Source: Solidesulfovibrio magneticus
GTDB lineage: Bacteria; Desulfobacterota; Desulfovibrionia; Desulfovibrionales; Desulfovibrionaceae
Length of the DNA stretch: 28,213 nt
Assembly (NCBI GenBank): GCA_002482565.1
Contig: DLGG01000167.1
Location: 1 to 28,213 of the forward strand
Direction: 5' to 3'
Under the pieces are notes generated by a model. The model worked only from the letters and a program-made list of their open reading frames with translations. It was not told where the DNA came from and searched no databases. This document shows positions 7,698 through 16,057 of this stretch, one piece after another. Position 1 is the stretch's first letter; each line of letters opens with the position of its first letter. The translations under genes were made by a program, and so were the position numbers.

Positions 7698-8222
7698 TCA
7701 GAAGAGGTAGCCGTAGGTGGAGGCCAGCTTGTCGGTGCGGCCCAGCAGCGCCTCGGCCGTCTGGTCCACGCCGGAGGCGTCAACGATGCCGGCCTCGGAA
7801 GCCAGGAAGTACTTGAGCGCCCCTTCCCGGGAGGAGAACAGCCAGCTCACGCTGTAAATCGAACACAGATTGGGCCGGCCCGGGAATTCTTCCTTGGTTT
7901 TGAGCACCATGACCAGCTTTTTTTCGTCCTTGTTGGTGGGCGTCATGAGCGAGGAACGGCCCAGCAGTTCCTTGATGCGGTAGGCCAGGCGCGCCCCCAC
8001 CGGATCGGCGTCGTCGTGCTCCACTGCAACCGGCGTCTTTTTGACCGCCGCCTCGTCGCCCTTCTTGGCGGCCGGCTCCGGGGCCGGCGCGGCCTGGGCC
8101 GGGGCCGGTTTGGGCTTGGCGTCCTGGGCGGAAGAGGGGCCGGACGCTTGGGCCAGGGCCAGGGACGCGGACAGGACCAGCAGGCAAAACGCCGCAACAG
8201 CGGCGCGGCAAAGGGCGGGCAT
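7698..8222 (-). CDS. secreted protein of unknown function
   Basis: A 174-residue protein with a clear Sec signal peptide (MPALCRAAVAAFCLLVLSAS, likely cut after ALA at about residue 24). An Ala/Pro/Lys-rich linker follows (about 25-70), then a compact domain of about 100 residues with no motif I recognise (AYRIKELLGRSSLM, LVMVLKTKEEFPGRP, SVSWLFSSREGALKYFLASEAGIV). It is expected in the periplasm. The RBS AAGGAG lies 6 nt before the ATG. It is upstream of, and probably co-transcribed with, the ZupT-like transporter, so a role in periplasmic metal handling is possible; that is inference from position only. Confidence 0.75.
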   Translation of the reverse strand: MPALCRAAVAAFCLLVLSASLALAQASGPSSAQDAKPKPAPAQAAPAPEPAAKKGDEAAVKKTPVAVEHDDADPVGARLAYRIKELLGRSSLMTPTNKDEKKLVMVLKTKEEFPGRPNLCSIYSVSWLFSSREGALKYFLASEAGIVDASGVDQTAEALLGRTDKLASTYGYLF

Positions 8223-8593
8223 GGCGCACTCCTTGGACAGGATATTTCACGTTCTTGCCCATCCCATACAAAGCCGCGTCGGCCGAAGCAAGCCGCCCCG
8301 GTCCGAAGCGCCCCCGGCCACGGGGCCGGCCTTCCCGACTCTTGTCGGCACGACGCGCCGCACATGGACAAAAAACGATGTTCATGCGGGATGGGCGCAC
8401 GGAAATCGCCCGATTCAGATCGAAAAACAGCGTAAACGCCCCAGCAGCGTCCGCCGACTGCATCTTCTTCGGCCGGACAATCAGTTGAAAATCAAAATAG
8501 TTATTATGATGTAATTGCCAAAAACCCGCCTCGCCGGTATGGAAGTGGCCCAATATCCGAAGATTCGTTGCCCCATAGCAGCCTGGAGGTTCC
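8223..8593. other. divergent intergenic region upstream of livK1
   Basis: No gene is visible. Positions 8483-8520 form an AT-rich island (TTGAAA at 8485-8490, TATGAT at 8505-8510) in GC-rich surroundings. It probably carries the liv operon promoter, but no -35/-10 pair with normal spacing can be assigned. The rest shows nothing recognisable. Confidence 0.4.
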
Positions 8594-9736
8594 ATGCGCC
8601 TTGCATCCTTGACGATTCTCCTTCTTGCCGCCCTGTCCGTCGCCCTGCCGGCCCAGGCCGCCGAGCCCATCCGCATCGGCGCGGTGGTCTCCGCCACCGG
8701 TCCGGCTTCTTTCCTGGGCGAACCCGAGAAAAACACCCTGCAGATGCAGGCCGACGCCCTAAACGCCGCCGGCGGACTGCTCGGCCGGCCGGTGGAAGTC
8801 ATCATCCTCGACGACGAGACCGACGTGAACAAGGGCGTGCTGGCCGTGGACCGGCTGCTCAAAAAGGAAAACGTCGTGGCCGTGGTCGGCCCCACGGTTT
8901 CCGGCAACTCCCTGGCCGTGGCCCCCAAGGTCGAGGCCGCCAAGACGCCCATGGTGTCCATGGCCGCCGCCGAAAAAATCGTCAAGCCGGTCAACCCGTT
9001 CGTCTTCAAGACCGCCCAGTCCGACCGGCTGGCCGTGGCCCGCATTCTGGCCCACGCCAAGAAGCAGGGCTACAAGAAGCTGGCCGTGCTCACCGTGTCC
9101 GACGGCTACGGCCAGGCCGGACGCGAGGTGCTCAAGGAACTGATCCCGGCCGGCGGCTTCGAACTGGTCGGCGACGAGGTCTACGGCCCGAAAGACACCG
9201 ACATGACCGCCCAGCTCACCAAGCTCAAGGGCACCGGCCCCGACGCCGTCATCTGCTGGGGCACCAACCCCGGACCGGCCGTGGTGGCCAAAAACCGCGT
9301 CCAGCTGGGCATTGCCACCCCGCTCTACATGAGCCACGGCGTGGCCAGCAAAAAGTTCATCGAACTGGCCGGCGACGCGGCCGAAGGCCTGCTCCTGCCG
9401 GCCGGCAAGCTCACCGTGGCCGGCCAGCTGCCCGACGGCGATCCCCAGAAAGCGCCGCTGGCCGCCTACGCCAAGGCCTACGAGGACCGCTTCAAGACCC
9501 CGGCTTCGGCCTTTGGCGGCTACGCCTACGACGGCCTCATGCTCGTGGCCGAAGCCATCAAGGCCGGCGGCGACGCCAGCCCGGCCGGCATCCGGGCCGC
9601 CCTGGAAAAGATCAACGGCTTCCCCGGCATCACCGGCGTGTTCCGCTTCTCGCCGCAGGACCACAACGGCCTTGACGAAACCGCCTTTGTCATGGTCACC
9701 ATCGCCGGCGGCGATTTCAAGCTGCTGGCCGACTAG
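8594..9736 (+). CDS. livK: ABC transporter substrate-binding protein (LivK-like, copy 1)
   Basis: A 380-residue periplasmic binding protein with a signal peptide (cleavage likely at AQA-AEP, about residue 22). The mature part opens IRIGAVVSATGPASFLGEPE, typical of the Leu/Ile/Val-binding (HAAT) family. The two-lobed type I fold covers the full length, with LNAAGGLLGRPVEVIILDDETD and the hinge region SDGYGQAGREV. It delivers branched-chain or aromatic amino acids or related acids to the LivHMGF permease. GGAGG lies 5 nt before the ATG. A second paralogue follows directly, roughly 70% identical by eye. It begins the liv operon. Confidence 0.95.
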   Translation: MRLASLTILLLAALSVALPAQAAEPIRIGAVVSATGPASFLGEPEKNTLQMQADALNAAGGLLGRPVEVIILDDETDVNKGVLAVDRLLKKENVVAVVGPTVSGNSLAVAPKVEAAKTPMVSMAAAEKIVKPVNPFVFKTAQSDRLAVARILAHAKKQGYKKLAVLTVSDGYGQAGREVLKELIPAGGFELVGDEVYGPKDTDMTAQLTKLKGTGPDAVICWGTNPGPAVVAKNRVQLGIATPLYMSHGVASKKFIELAGDAAEGLLLPAGKLTVAGQLPDGDPQKAPLAAYAKAYEDRFKTPASAFGGYAYDGLMLVAEAIKAGGDASPAGIRAALEKINGFPGITGVFRFSPQDHNGLDETAFVMVTIAGGDFKLLAD

Positions 9737-9820
9737 ACCGTCATACAGCAGGCTTTCCCGGTTTCCTTCCCGCCCGATTCCGTCTACAAGGACGGAACGC
9801 GAATCGACACAGCCGACGCC

Positions 9821-9851
9821 GCCGCGCCGTAGGGACTCCCTGCGGCGCGGC
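9821..9851 (+). other. strong RNA hairpin between livK1 and livK2
   Basis: Arms GCCGCGCCG (9821-9829) and CGGCGCGGC (9843-9851) pair perfectly, continued by a T-G wobble and AGGG/CCCT around a 3-nt loop. No T-run follows, so it is not a standard terminator. It may stabilise the livK1 message or partly attenuate downstream transcription, as hairpins behind highly expressed binding-protein genes often do (inference). Confidence 0.6.
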
Positions 9852-9873
9852 AGCGCGCTTGAAGGAGCGAACC

Positions 9874-11013
9874 ATGCGAGTCAAAGCGATCCTCACCGCC
9901 CTATGCGCCCTGTGCGCCGCGACCTGCGCCTTTGCCGCCGAACCCGTGCGCCTGGGCGCGGTGCTGTCCGTCACCGGCCCGGCCTCGTTTCTCGGCGAAC
10001 CCGAGAAAAACACCATCCTCATGGAAGTCGATAAAATTAACGCCGCCGGCGGCGTGCTCGGCCGGCCGGTGGAAGTGGTCATCCTCGACGACGAGACCGA
10101 CGTCAATAAGGCCGTGCTGGCCGTGGATCGCCTGATCAAGAAGGAAAACGTGGCCGCCATCCTCGGCCCCACCACCTCGGGCAATTCCCTGGCCGTCATG
10201 GGCAAGGCCGCCGCCGCCAAAATCCCGCTCATTTCCTGCTCGGCCGCCGAGAAGATCACCAAGCCGGTCAACCCCTATATCTTCAAGGTCGCTCCGTCCG
10301 ACCGGCTGGCCGTGGCCCGCATCCTCACCCATGCCAAGGCCAAGGGTTACAAGAAGCTCGCCATCCTTACCGTGTCCGACGGCTTCGGCCAGGCCGGCCG
10401 CGAAGTGCTGAAAGAACTCGTCCCGGCCGAGGGCTTCGAGCTGGTGGCCGACGAGGTCTTCGGCCCCAAGGACACGGACATGACCGCCCAGCTGACCAAG
10501 ATCCAGGGCGCGTCCCCGGACGCCGTCATCTGCTGGGGCACCAACCCCGGACCGGCCGTTGTCGCCAAAAACCGGGTCCAGCTCGGCATCAAGACGCCGC
10601 TGTACATGAGCCACGGCGTGGCCTCCAAGAAATTCATCGAGCTGGCCGGCGAGGCCGCCGAGGGCTTGCTCCTGCCGGCCGGCAAGATCACCGCCGCCGA
10701 CAAGCTGCCCGACACGGACAAGGAAAAGGCCCTGCTCGTGGGCTACGCCAAGGCCTATGACGAACGCTTCAAGGCTCCGGTCTCCACCTTTGGCGGGCAT
10801 GGCTACGATTCGCTCCATCTGGCCGTCAAGGCCATCGCCAATGCCGGCTCCGACAAGCCCGAGGCCATCCGCGACGCCCTTGAGAAGATCCAAAACTTCC
10901 CCGGCATCGGCGGCATCTTCAGCTTCACCCCCGAGGACCATGCCGGTCTTGGCCCCGACGCCTTCATCATGCTGGGCATCGACAAGGGCGACTGGGTTAT
11001 TGTCGGTCAGTAA
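9874..11013 (+). CDS. livK: ABC transporter substrate-binding protein (LivK-like, copy 2)
   Basis: A 379-residue paralogue of the preceding protein, with signal peptide MRVKAILTALCALCAATCAFAA and mature start EPVRLGAVLSVTGPASFLGE. Long blocks are unchanged between copies, for example PDAVICWGTNPGPAVVAKNR and the segment YMSHGVASKKFIELAG, while scattered positions differ (for example VSMAAAEK versus ISCSAAEK). The start at 9874 is chosen over 9859 because GAAGGAGCG precedes it and the signal peptide begins there. Two binding proteins sharing one permease probably widen or tune the substrate range. It lies 2 nt before livH. Confidence 0.95.
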   Translation: MRVKAILTALCALCAATCAFAAEPVRLGAVLSVTGPASFLGEPEKNTILMEVDKINAAGGVLGRPVEVVILDDETDVNKAVLAVDRLIKKENVAAILGPTTSGNSLAVMGKAAAAKIPLISCSAAEKITKPVNPYIFKVAPSDRLAVARILTHAKAKGYKKLAILTVSDGFGQAGREVLKELVPAEGFELVADEVFGPKDTDMTAQLTKIQGASPDAVICWGTNPGPAVVAKNRVQLGIKTPLYMSHGVASKKFIELAGEAAEGLLLPAGKITAADKLPDTDKEKALLVGYAKAYDERFKAPVSTFGGHGYDSLHLAVKAIANAGSDKPEAIRDALEKIQNFPGIGGIFSFTPEDHAGLGPDAFIMLGIDKGDWVIVGQ

Positions 11014-11015
11014 CG

Positions 11016-11891
11016 ATGTTTGCCGGCGCGCCCCAATACCTCGTTTCCGGACTCACCCAGGGGGCCGCCTATGGCCTGATCGGGCTCGGGTTTACGATGA
11101 TCTTCAACACCACCGGCATCATCAACTTCGCCCAGGGCGAGTTCGTGATGCTCGGCGGGATGCTCTCGGTGTGCTTGCTGGGGGCAGGGCTGCCCCTGCC
11201 CCTGGCCATCGTGCTGGCCTGTCTGGCCACGGCCGCCATCGGCGGCCTCATGGAACGCCTGGCCATCCGGCCCATCGCCGGCGCGCCGGCCGTCAACGCC
11301 GTCATCATCACCATCGGCGTCTCCATTTTGCTTCGCGGCGGGGCCATGCTGGCCTTCGGCAAGGACACCCACGCCCTGCCGGCCTTTAGCGGCACCGCCC
11401 CCATCCTGGCCCTGGGCGCGGCCATCCAGCCCCAGAGCCTGTGGGTGCTGGCCGTGACCCTGGCCCTACTTGCCGCGCTCAAGCTCTTTTTCACCGCCAC
11501 CATCCAGGGCAAGGCCATGCTGGCCTGCTCCTGCCAGAAAAAGGCCGCCAGCCTGGTCGGCATTTCCGTGGCCCGCATGGCGCTCCTCTCCTTTGCCATA
11601 AGCGGACTCATCGGGGCCACGGCCGGGGCCATCCTGGCCCCCATCACCATGACCGCCTATGACGTGGGCATGATGCTTGGCCTCAAGGGCTTTGCCGCCT
11701 GCATCCTGGGGGGCCTTGGCAATCCCTTTGGCGCGGCCGCCGGCGGGCTGGTGCTGGGCGTGCTGGAATCCTTTGGCGCGGGCTTTATCGCCTCGGGCTA
11801 CAAGGACGCGTTTGCCTTCGTGGTCTTGCTGCTGCTGCTTTTCGTCAAGCCTTCGGGACTGTTCGGCAAGGCCGGCGTGGAGCGCGTATGA
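11016..11891 (+). CDS. livH: branched-chain/aromatic amino acid ABC transporter permease LivH
   Basis: A 291-residue inner-membrane permease of the LivH family. It starts with the usual QYLVSGLTQGAAYGLIGLGF and TMIFNTTGIINFAQGEFVML, and ends with ILGGLGNPFGAAAGGLVLGV and a C-terminal helix. About eight hydrophobic segments are visible. The cytoplasmic loop that contacts the ATPase (GKAMLACSCQKKAASLVGIS) has two Cys in place of the more common Ala/Asp residues. It forms the membrane channel with LivM. It starts 2 nt after livK2 stops and overlaps livM by 4 nt (ATGA), so translation is coupled. Confidence 0.95.
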   Translation: MFAGAPQYLVSGLTQGAAYGLIGLGFTMIFNTTGIINFAQGEFVMLGGMLSVCLLGAGLPLPLAIVLACLATAAIGGLMERLAIRPIAGAPAVNAVIITIGVSILLRGGAMLAFGKDTHALPAFSGTAPILALGAAIQPQSLWVLAVTLALLAALKLFFTATIQGKAMLACSCQKKAASLVGISVARMALLSFAISGLIGATAGAILAPITMTAYDVGMMLGLKGFAACILGGLGNPFGAAAGGLVLGVLESFGAGFIASGYKDAFAFVVLLLLLFVKPSGLFGKAGVERV

Positions 11892-12862
11892 AGCTGCCCG
11901 TCATCGGCCAAAACGCCGCCCAGGCGGCCCTTTTCCTGTTGCTGCTCCTGGCCGTGCCCTACACGCTGCCCAACGAATACTACTTAAGCATCTGCATCCT
12001 GGGGGCGCTCAACGCCGTCATCGCCGTGGGCCTCAACCTCCTTATGGGCTACGCCGGCCAGGTGTCCCTGGGCCATGCCGCCTTCTATGGCCTCGGGGCC
12101 TACGCCACGGCCATCGCCACCGCGCGCTTCGGCCTGCCCATTCCGGCCGGCATGGCCATCGGCGTGTCCCTGGCCACCGTCGTGGCCTGGGTCGTGGCCG
12201 CGCCGACGCTGAAGCTCAAGGGCCACTACCTGGCCATGGCCACGCTGGGCTTTGGCATCATCGTCTCCATCGTCTTCAACGAAGCCGTGGACCTGACCGG
12301 TGGGCCGTCGGGCTATGTCGGCATCCCGCGTCTGGCGCTTTTCGGCTACGAATTCGCTTCCGACCACAGCTACTACAACCTCATGGCCGTGGTGCTGACC
12401 TTCGTGGTGCTGCTCTCGCTTAACCTCATGAAATCCCGCACCGGCCGGGCGCTTCGGGCCTTGCACGTGTCTGAGAAAGCGGCCGCGAGCCTGGGCGTGG
12501 ACATCGCCGCCCACAAGCGCTTCGTCTTTGTCCTGTCCGCCGCCCTGGCCGGGCTGGCCGGCGTGCTCTACGCCCACTACCTGAGCTTTATTGCCCCAGC
12601 CTCGTTCGGCTTCGGCTTTTCGGTGCAGCTGGTGGTCATGGTGGTGCTCGGCGGCATGGCCAGCGTCTGGGGATCGGTTGCCGGCGCGCTCTTCCTGACC
12701 GCCCTGCCCGAGGCCCTGCGGGAATTCGAGGACATCGACATCCTTGTTTACGGAGCCATTTTGGTCCTCACCATCATGTTTCTGCCCGACGGTCTGGCCG
12801 GCGGCCTGTCCCGATTGTCCAGGCGATTGCGCCGCCTTCGCCGCCAGGGAGACGCGTCATGA
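11888..12862 (+). CDS. livM: branched-chain/aromatic amino acid ABC transporter permease LivM
   Basis: A 324-residue permease with the LivM signature NLLMGYAGQVSLGHAAFYGL (about residues 50-69) and the ATPase-contact loop SRTGRALRALHVSEKAAASL, followed by GVLYAHYLSFIAPASFGFGF and VLGGMASVWGSVAGALFL. It pairs with LivH in the inner membrane. It overlaps livH by 4 nt at its start and livG by 4 nt at its end, a strictly coupled operon. The C-terminal tail is Arg-rich (RLSRRLRRLRRQ), as expected for a cytoplasmic end. Confidence 0.95.
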   Translation: MKLPVIGQNAAQAALFLLLLLAVPYTLPNEYYLSICILGALNAVIAVGLNLLMGYAGQVSLGHAAFYGLGAYATAIATARFGLPIPAGMAIGVSLATVVAWVVAAPTLKLKGHYLAMATLGFGIIVSIVFNEAVDLTGGPSGYVGIPRLALFGYEFASDHSYYNLMAVVLTFVVLLSLNLMKSRTGRALRALHVSEKAAASLGVDIAAHKRFVFVLSAALAGLAGVLYAHYLSFIAPASFGFGFSVQLVVMVVLGGMASVWGSVAGALFLTALPEALREFEDIDILVYGAILVLTIMFLPDGLAGGLSRLSRRLRRLRRQGDAS

Positions 12863-13629
12863 CCGCCGCCCTGCTTGATGTTGCGGCCGCCACCGTCCGT
12901 TTCGGCGGCATCCATGCCCTGACCGAAGCCGACTTCACCATCGCCCCGGGCACGGTGACCGCGCTTATCGGCCCCAACGGCGCGGGCAAGACCACGCTCC
13001 TTAACGCCATCACCGGCATGGTGCCGCTGACCTCCGGCGCGGTGCTGCTGGACGGAGCCGACATTTCGAGCCTGCCGCCCCACAAGCGGGCCGAGGCCGG
13101 CGTGGTGCGCACCTTCCAGAACCTGGAAGTCTTCACCTCCATGTCGGTGCTCGAAAACGTCATGGCCGGCCGCCATGCGCTCACCCGTTACAGCGTGGCC
13201 GCGAGCCTTTTGCGCACGCCCGGTTTCCGCCGGGCCGAGCGGGAATGCCGCGAGGCGGCCCTGGACTGCCTGGAGTTCGTCGGGCTGGCCGACCTCGCCC
13301 ACGCTCCGGCCGGGGATCTGCCCTACGGCAAGCAGCGGCTGCTGGAAATGGCCCGGGCCCTGGCCGCCTCGCCAAAGTTGCTCCTTCTCGACGAACCGGC
13401 CGCTGGCCTGAATTCCAAGGAAACCGCCGAGCTGGGCCACCTCATCCGGGCCATCCGCGACCGCCGGGGCGTGGCCGTGGGCCTGGTCGAGCACGACATG
13501 GACCTGGTCATGAGCGTGAGCGACTTTGTGACGGTGCTCCATTTCGGCCATCCCCTGGCCGCCGGCACGCCTGACGAGATTCAGGCCAATCCCGATGTCA
13601 TCAAGGCCTACCTCGGCGAGGACGACTAG
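12859..13629 (+). CDS. livG: branched-chain/aromatic amino acid ABC transporter ATPase LivG
   Basis: A 256-residue ABC ATPase. Walker A is GPNGAGKTT (38-46), Q-loop FQNLEVF (about 86-92), Walker B LLLLDEP (174-180) and H-loop VEHDMDLV (210-217). The signature motif is degenerate: LPYGKQR (154-160) in place of LSGGQ, which is common in LivG proteins. The LivG-type insert with RHALTRYSVAASLLRTPGFR is present. It powers uptake together with LivF. It overlaps livM by 4 nt. Unusually, livF does not follow directly: a 160-nt gap with an AT-rich palindrome and a GC-rich modular repeat lies between. Confidence 0.95.
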   Translation: MTAALLDVAAATVRFGGIHALTEADFTIAPGTVTALIGPNGAGKTTLLNAITGMVPLTSGAVLLDGADISSLPPHKRAEAGVVRTFQNLEVFTSMSVLENVMAGRHALTRYSVAASLLRTPGFRRAERECREAALDCLEFVGLADLAHAPAGDLPYGKQRLLEMARALAASPKLLLLDEPAAGLNSKETAELGHLIRAIRDRRGVAVGLVEHDMDLVMSVSDFVTVLHFGHPLAAGTPDEIQANPDVIKAYLGEDD

Positions 13630-13640
13630 CGTCACCCCTG

Positions 13641-13662
13641 GAAAATACGATAGTATTTTTTC
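13641..13662. repeat. AT-rich palindrome, AATAC family copy 2
   Basis: AAAATAC (13642-13648), loop GATA, GTATTTT (13653-13659), continued by TTTC. It starts 11 nt after the livG stop. The trailing T-run could give weak termination on the plus strand, but the stem has only two G-C pairs. It shares its core with the copies at 1327, 20571 and 26303. Confidence 0.7.
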
Positions 13663-13707
13663 AGATAATACTGGGCCATCCCCAGGCAGGACACCATAAC
13701 CCCATGC

Positions 13708-13785
13708 AGGGGGTCCGGGGGGCTTAGCCCCCCGGCGGAGAGGTCCAGGAGAGGCAGCGCCTCTCCTGGCCGCCGGAGGCACTCT
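13708..13785. repeat. GC-rich modular repeat, copy 2 (with extra module)
   Basis: Core hairpin CCGGGGGGC (13715-13723), TTA, GCCCCCCGG (13727-13735), then a second module CCAGGAGAGGC (13745-13755), AGC, GCCTCTCCTGG (13759-13769), then CCGCCGGAGGCAC. It is the reverse complement, module for module, of copy 4 at 25514-25590. The end GGAGG at 13775-13779 is the only visible Shine-Dalgarno sequence for livF. Confidence 0.85.
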
Positions 13786-13789
13786 TCCA

Positions 13790-14509
13790 ATGCTGACCCT
13801 TCGTAACGTCGATATTCACTATGGCCGGGTGCACGCCGTGCGTCGGGTGTCCTTGCACGTGGCCCCGGGCGAGATCGTGGCGCTCATTGGGGCCAACGGC
13901 GCGGGCAAGACCACGCTTTTGTCCGCCATCTCCGGCGTCGAGCGCGTCTCGGGCGGCGAGATCGAATTTGACGGCAAGCGCATTGAGGCCGAAAAGCCCG
14001 AACGCATCGTGCGCCTGGGCCTGTCCCATGTGCCCGAGCGTCGCTTGGTCTTCGGCCCCTTGTCCGTGGCCGACAATCTGCTTTTAGGGGCCTACACCAA
14101 ATTTCGCCGCCGCGAAGTGGCCGCCGACCTCGACGAAATCTACGCCATGTTTCCGGTGCTGCGCGAACGCCGCGACCAGCAGGCCGCCGCCCTGTCCGGC
14201 GGCGAACAGCAGATGCTGGCCATCGGCCGCGCGCTCATGGCCCGGCCGCGCTGCCTGCTCCTGGACGAACCCGGCATGGGGCTGGCTCCGCAAGTCTGCA
14301 AGGAAATCTTCCGCCACGTCTCCACCCTGCGCCGCGACAAGGGGCTGACCGTGCTGCTCGTCGAGCAAAACGCCAAAAGCGCCCTGGCCGTGGCCGACAG
14401 GGGCTACGTCCTGGAAACCGGCCGCGTGCTGCTCTCCGGCACGTCCGAAGAACTGCTGGCCAACCACGACGTCCGCCGCGCCTACCTTGGGCGCGAGAAG
14501 GATAATTAG
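13790..14509 (+). CDS. livF: branched-chain/aromatic amino acid ABC transporter ATPase LivF
   Basis: A 239-residue ABC ATPase, the second nucleotide-binding subunit of the liv transporter. Walker A is GANGAGKTT (34-42), signature LSGGEQQMLAIGRALM (135-150), Walker B CLLLDEPGMGLAP (155-167), and VEQN (191-194) with Gln in the H-loop position, which is normal for LivF. The start at 13790 is set by GGAGG 10 nt upstream, and that sequence belongs to the repeat element sitting between livG and livF. The frame is intact. It is followed by another copy of the repeat and then phenylacetate-CoA ligase. Confidence 0.95.
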   Translation: MLTLRNVDIHYGRVHAVRRVSLHVAPGEIVALIGANGAGKTTLLSAISGVERVSGGEIEFDGKRIEAEKPERIVRLGLSHVPERRLVFGPLSVADNLLLGAYTKFRRREVAADLDEIYAMFPVLRERRDQQAAALSGGEQQMLAIGRALMARPRCLLLDEPGMGLAPQVCKEIFRHVSTLRRDKGLTVLLVEQNAKSALAVADRGYVLETGRVLLSGTSEELLANHDVRRAYLGREKDN

Positions 14510-14530
14510 GGAAGAGCGTAAGAGCGAAGA

Positions 14531-14590
14531 GGGAAGATGCCTCCGGCGGCCGGGGGGCTAAGCCCCCCGGACCCCCTGAATGGGGGGGTA
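14531..14590. repeat. GC-rich modular repeat, copy 3
   Basis: GCCTCCGGCGG leads into core CCGGGGGGC (14550-14558), TAA, GCCCCCCGG (14562-14570), then a second small hairpin CCCCC-TGAAT-GGGGG. It is in the orientation opposite to copy 2 and fills the space between livF and paaK. Confidence 0.85.
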
Positions 14591-14631
14591 ACGGGAGGCG
14601 AGGGATCGAGAACGTAACGGGGGCTATAGCC

Positions 14632-15951
14632 ATGCGCGAGTGTTTTGAGCCGAAATTCGAGACCATGGACCGCAAGGATCTGGCCCAGCTCCAGCTGGAG
14701 CGGCTGCAGGAGACCCTTGCCCGCGTCGCCCGAAACGTGCCGCTCTACCGCAAACGCTTCGCCGAACTGGGCGTCGATCCCGAAAGCTTTGCCGATCTGG
14801 CCGACGTGCGCCGCCTGCCGTTCACCACCAAGGCCGACCTGCGCGAGGCCTACCCCTACGGGCTTTTCGCCGTGCCCCTGCGCGACGTGGTGCGCCTGCA
14901 CGCCTCGTCGGGCACCTCGGGCAAGCCCGTGGTCGCCGGCTACACCCGAAACGACGTTCGGGCCTGGTCGCGCCTGGTCGCCCGGGTGATGGTAGCGGCC
15001 GGCGTCTCCCGCGACGATATCGTCCAGATCGCCCTGGGCTACGGCCTTTTCACCGGCGGCATGGGCTTCCACTACGGGGCCGAGACCGTGGGCGCGGCCG
15101 TCATCCCGGCCTCCAGCGGCGGCACCCGCCGGCAAGTCGCCATCATGCAGGACTACCGCACCTCGGTTTTTGTGGCCACGCCCAGCTACGCCCTGCACGT
15201 GGCCGAGACCCTGGACGCCATGGACGTCAACGTCAACGCCCTGTCCCTGCGCTACGGCCTATTCGGGGCCGAGACCTGGACCGAGGCCATGCGCGAGGCC
15301 ATCGAGGATCGCCTGAAGCTCACGGCCACGGACAACTACGGCTTAAGCGAAATCATGGGACCGGGCGTGGCCGGCGAATGCCTGGAAAAAGCCGGCATGC
15401 ACGTGAGCGAAGACTATTTCCTCATCGAGATCATCGACCCGGCCACGGGCGAACCGCTTGCCGACGGCGAGGAAGGGGAGCTCGTCATCACCACCCTGGC
15501 CAAGGAAGCCTTCCCCATGATCCGCTACCGCACCGGCGACATCACGCGGATCATCCCCGAGCCCTGCCCCTGCGGCCGCACCATGCGCCGCATCAGCCGC
15601 ATCCTCGGGCGCTGCGACGACATGCTCATTATAAGAGGCGTCAACGTCTTCCCGTCCCGGGTGGAGTCGCTGCTTTTGGAAGTGGAAGGGGTCACGCCCA
15701 ATTACCGCATCGTGCTCACCCGCAAGGGCGCGCTGGACGAGGCCTTGGTGGAAGTGGAACCCACCGAGGAACTGCTTTTCGACCGGGTGGGCGAACATCA
15801 GGCGCTTTTGGACAAGCTGGAGCGCCGGCTGGGGTCGGAGCTTGGCGTGGGTTTCGCCGTGCGGCTGGTGGAACCCGGCAGCCTGGCCCGGGGCGAGGAA
15901 GGCAAGACCATCCGCGTGGCCGACAAGCGCGGGCTGACGCCTGCCAAGTAG
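14632..15951 (+). CDS. paaK: phenylacetate-CoA ligase (PaaK-type, AMP-forming)
   Basis: A 439-residue adenylate-forming ligase of the usual PaaK length. Seen motifs: the P-loop-like SSGTSGKPV (92-100), YGLSEIMGPGVAGEC (adenine pocket), YRTGDI, and the C-terminal hinge region ISRILGRCDDMLIIRGVNVF followed by PSRVESLLLEVEGVTPNYRI. The family activates phenylacetate or other aryl- and indole-acetates to CoA thioesters with ATP. The N-terminus (CFEPKFETMDRKDLAQLQLE) fits the family, supporting the ATG at 14632 although its RBS is weak. Position behind livF suggests it activates acids derived from the amino acids or aromatics imported by the liv transporter. Confidence 0.93.
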   Translation: MRECFEPKFETMDRKDLAQLQLERLQETLARVARNVPLYRKRFAELGVDPESFADLADVRRLPFTTKADLREAYPYGLFAVPLRDVVRLHASSGTSGKPVVAGYTRNDVRAWSRLVARVMVAAGVSRDDIVQIALGYGLFTGGMGFHYGAETVGAAVIPASSGGTRRQVAIMQDYRTSVFVATPSYALHVAETLDAMDVNVNALSLRYGLFGAETWTEAMREAIEDRLKLTATDNYGLSEIMGPGVAGECLEKAGMHVSEDYFLIEIIDPATGEPLADGEEGELVITTLAKEAFPMIRYRTGDITRIIPEPCPCGRTMRRISRILGRCDDMLIIRGVNVFPSRVESLLLEVEGVTPNYRIVLTRKGALDEALVEVEPTEELLFDRVGEHQALLDKLERRLGSELGVGFAVRLVEPGSLARGEEGKTIRVADKRGLTPAK

Positions 15952-16002
15952 GCGGCCCCGCTCCTGCACTGCGCCGAGGGGAACACCAAGCCCCATGGAG
16001 AA

Positions 16003-16038
16003 AAACGGCCCGGGAATCCGATGATTCCCGGGCCGTTT
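16003..16038. terminator. bidirectional terminator between paaK and the DUF1254 gene
   Basis: A perfect 16-bp stem, AAACGGCCCGGGAATC (16003-16018) and its complement at 16023-16038, with loop CGAT. A-rich and T-rich sequence flanks it on either side. It lies between two convergent genes and can serve both. Confidence 0.88.
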
Positions 16039-16057
16039 GGCGTTTTTGGCGCAACAA

